From contig CAJAUM010000133.1 in assembly GCA_903945175.1 (NCBI GenBank), positions 123,646 to 187,645 of the forward strand: a stretch of DNA of 64,000 nt, read 5' to 3'. The translations under genes and the position numbers were made by a program. Below, in pieces: positions 62,877 to 64,000 of this stretch. Under the pieces are notes generated by a model that did not search any database, was not told where the DNA came from, and saw only the letters and a program-made list of their open reading frames with translations. Within the stretch, counting starts at the first letter, position 1; each line of letters starts with the position of its first letter. Source of the DNA: an uncultured Bacteroidales bacterium. Lineage in GTDB: Bacteria; Bacteroidota; Bacteroidia; Bacteroidales; FEN-979.

Positions 62877-64000
62877 ATGAAAAAAACATACGTAATATTG
62901 GTGGCTCTTTTAAGTTTGACTTCTATTGTCAAAGCACAGACTTTAACCAATGAATTCAACGTTATCTCGGCCAATAACGACATGATGGGTGGAACACTAG
63001 TCGTTTTTTGCGAAAATGGAATAATCGAAAACATTTCCATAGGAAAATCTGATTTTTCACGAAACATAAATTCTTCGGTAAATACAAAATATCGCATTGC
63101 AAGTATCTCAAAAACAATAACGGCAATTGCTGTTATGCAACTCGTAGAGCAGAATCTTTTAGATCTAGATGCCGATATCAGCACTATTCTGGGCTATAGT
63201 GTTCAAAATCCGAATAATCCGACTGTTCCAATAACTACAAGAATGTTATTATCCCACACATCCACCATTATTGATGGAACAACGTATAGCAGTTTCCTTG
63301 ATGCAACGGTGAATAATAATCCGATTCCTAATTTGAGTGAGTTATTAACCACAACTGGAGCGTATTATACCTCAGGACAATTCAACAACACCATTCCTGG
63401 AATCTACTTCAATTATTCAAATATTAACTATGTCATTTTAGGAACAATAGTTGAAAAAATTTCTAACACACGCTTCGATGTTTATTGTAAACAAAACATA
63501 TCTATGCCATTAGGAATAGATGCCTCTTTTAATGTAAATGATTTAGTGGATATCGATCAATTGGCTGTTTTGTATAGAAAACCCAATGGCATTTGGACGC
63601 CTCAAGCAGACAATTATCAGGGGATACAACCCGTCTTCAACAATCTCAATGGTTATATCCCTGGCACAAATGGTGGTCGATTCGGTCCGCAAGGCAGCTT
63701 TAGATGCTCAGGGCAAGATTTAGCAAAAATATTTCTTGTGTTGATGAATAGCGGGAATTTTAATGGAGATACTCTACTTTCAGAATCATCCTGTAACGCA
63801 ATGTTTGCCAATGAATGGTCTTTTAATGGTAGTAATGGTAATAATTACTACGGGCTTTTCAGAAGCTGGGGACTCGGCATTCACAGGATTACTTCCACAC
63901 CGGGAAATGATATTGCTCTACCGGGCAGTATTTCAATGCTTGGCCATACGGGAGAAGCATATGGACTAGTAAGTGATGCGTATTTCGATACAATTAGAAA
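62877..64000 (+). CDS. exported serine hydrolase, beta-lactamase-like (partial, cut by window end)
   Basis: Starts with an ATG at 62877 and a signal peptide (KKTYVILVALLSLTSIVKAQ), then a class C beta-lactamase/serine hydrolase domain: catalytic SxxK in YRIASISKTITAIAVMQL, and the YxN-like FNYSNINYVIL. The frame has no stop before the window end at 64000. AT content is higher than in the flanking genes, suggesting recent acquisition. Members of this family include D-aminopeptidases and esterases, so true beta-lactam cleavage is not implied. It lies after the recombinase and inverted repeat. Confidence 0.85.
   Translation, partial: MKKTYVILVALLSLTSIVKAQTLTNEFNVISANNDMMGGTLVVFCENGIIENISIGKSDFSRNINSSVNTKYRIASISKTITAIAVMQLVEQNLLDLDADISTILGYSVQNPNNPTVPITTRMLLSHTSTIIDGTTYSSFLDATVNNNPIPNLSELLTTTGAYYTSGQFNNTIPGIYFNYSNINYVILGTIVEKISNTRFDVYCKQNISMPLGIDASFNVNDLVDIDQLAVLYRKPNGIWTPQADNYQGIQPVFNNLNGYIPGTNGGRFGPQGSFRCSGQDLAKIFLVLMNSGNFNGDTLLSESSCNAMFANEWSFNGSNGNNYYGLFRSWGLGIHRITSTPGNDIALPGSISMLGHTGEAYGLVSDAYFDTIR

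Overview
The window is chromosomal DNA of a bacterium of the phylum Bacteroidota, probably an anaerobic or fermentative Bacteroidia lineage. The evidence is the recurrent TAnnTTTG -7 promoter element upstream of many genes, the scarcity of Shine-Dalgarno sites, and families typical of the phylum (TPR/LuxR-type regulator, DUF2339, rpsA with a long acidic/Val/Ala leader). No rRNA, CRISPR array or recognisable insertion sequence is visible. No intergenic stretch exceeds 300 bases except around the amidohydrolase pseudogene at 7444-7848.

Layout. 1-9.1 kb: a TPR signal-transduction protein, a small hypothetical, then a secreted-hydrolase group (Ntn-type amide hydrolase, YtcJ-like amidohydrolase, large lipoprotein), a decayed amidohydrolase paralogue and a Fic protein. 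9.2-20.9 kb: the most distinctive region, an [FeFe]-hydrogenase locus. It runs outward from a divergent intergenic region (12327-12475) that carries two adjacent Rex-operator-like palindromes. Leftward are a sensory-type hydrogenase-domain protein with a PAS-like module and a SpoIIE-type phosphatase. Rightward are hydC, hydB, hydA (trimeric NAD-linked, likely bifurcating type), a second hydrogenase-domain protein fused to a histidine kinase, a CheY-like receiver, a receiver-histidine kinase hybrid, and rex. The locus therefore combines an H2-producing or H2-consuming enzyme with candidate H2 sensors and an NADH sensor.

20.9-30.7 kb: housekeeping genes (ribF, a PhnP-like hydrolase, trmD, rplS, an ECF sigma factor, uvrA) with an unusual 991-residue protein inserted, in which a GOLPH3/GPP34 domain is fused to a YdeP/FdhF-type molybdopterin oxidoreductase. 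30.8-39.6 kb: aldehyde dehydrogenase, tRNA-CAU, a K+ channel, an amino-acid permease, DUF3108, a BadF-type kinase, miaA and a CCA-adding/HD protein. 39.8-43.4 kb: a TCA-type operon (isocitrate/isopropylmalate dehydrogenase family, HD-fold protein, single-chain aconitase/isopropylmalate dehydratase) with a further Rex-like operator at its promoter.

43.4-50.9 kb: lipid A-type acyltransferase, lplA, the nhaA/DUF190/crcB cluster, DUF2339, cbpM and cbpA. 51-56.2 kb: an overlapping three-gene operon joining a DUF1338 2-oxoadipate dioxygenase homologue, an esterase-like lipoprotein and a YdiJ-like FAD/Fe-S 2-hydroxyacid dehydrogenase; this matches the last two steps of lysine breakdown through D-2-hydroxyglutarate. 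56.2-61.4 kb: M3 peptidase, RNase Z and ribosomal protein S1. 61.5-64 kb: a tyrosine recombinase with an integron-integrase-like C-terminus, an inverted-repeat intergenic region, and an AT-rich serine beta-lactamase-like gene cut by the window end.

Short tandem-repeat families (GTGACRC heptads, GGGGATTTG units, TAATGGAGTAA units) are scattered between genes; one GTGACRC copy lies inside the aconitase reading frame.
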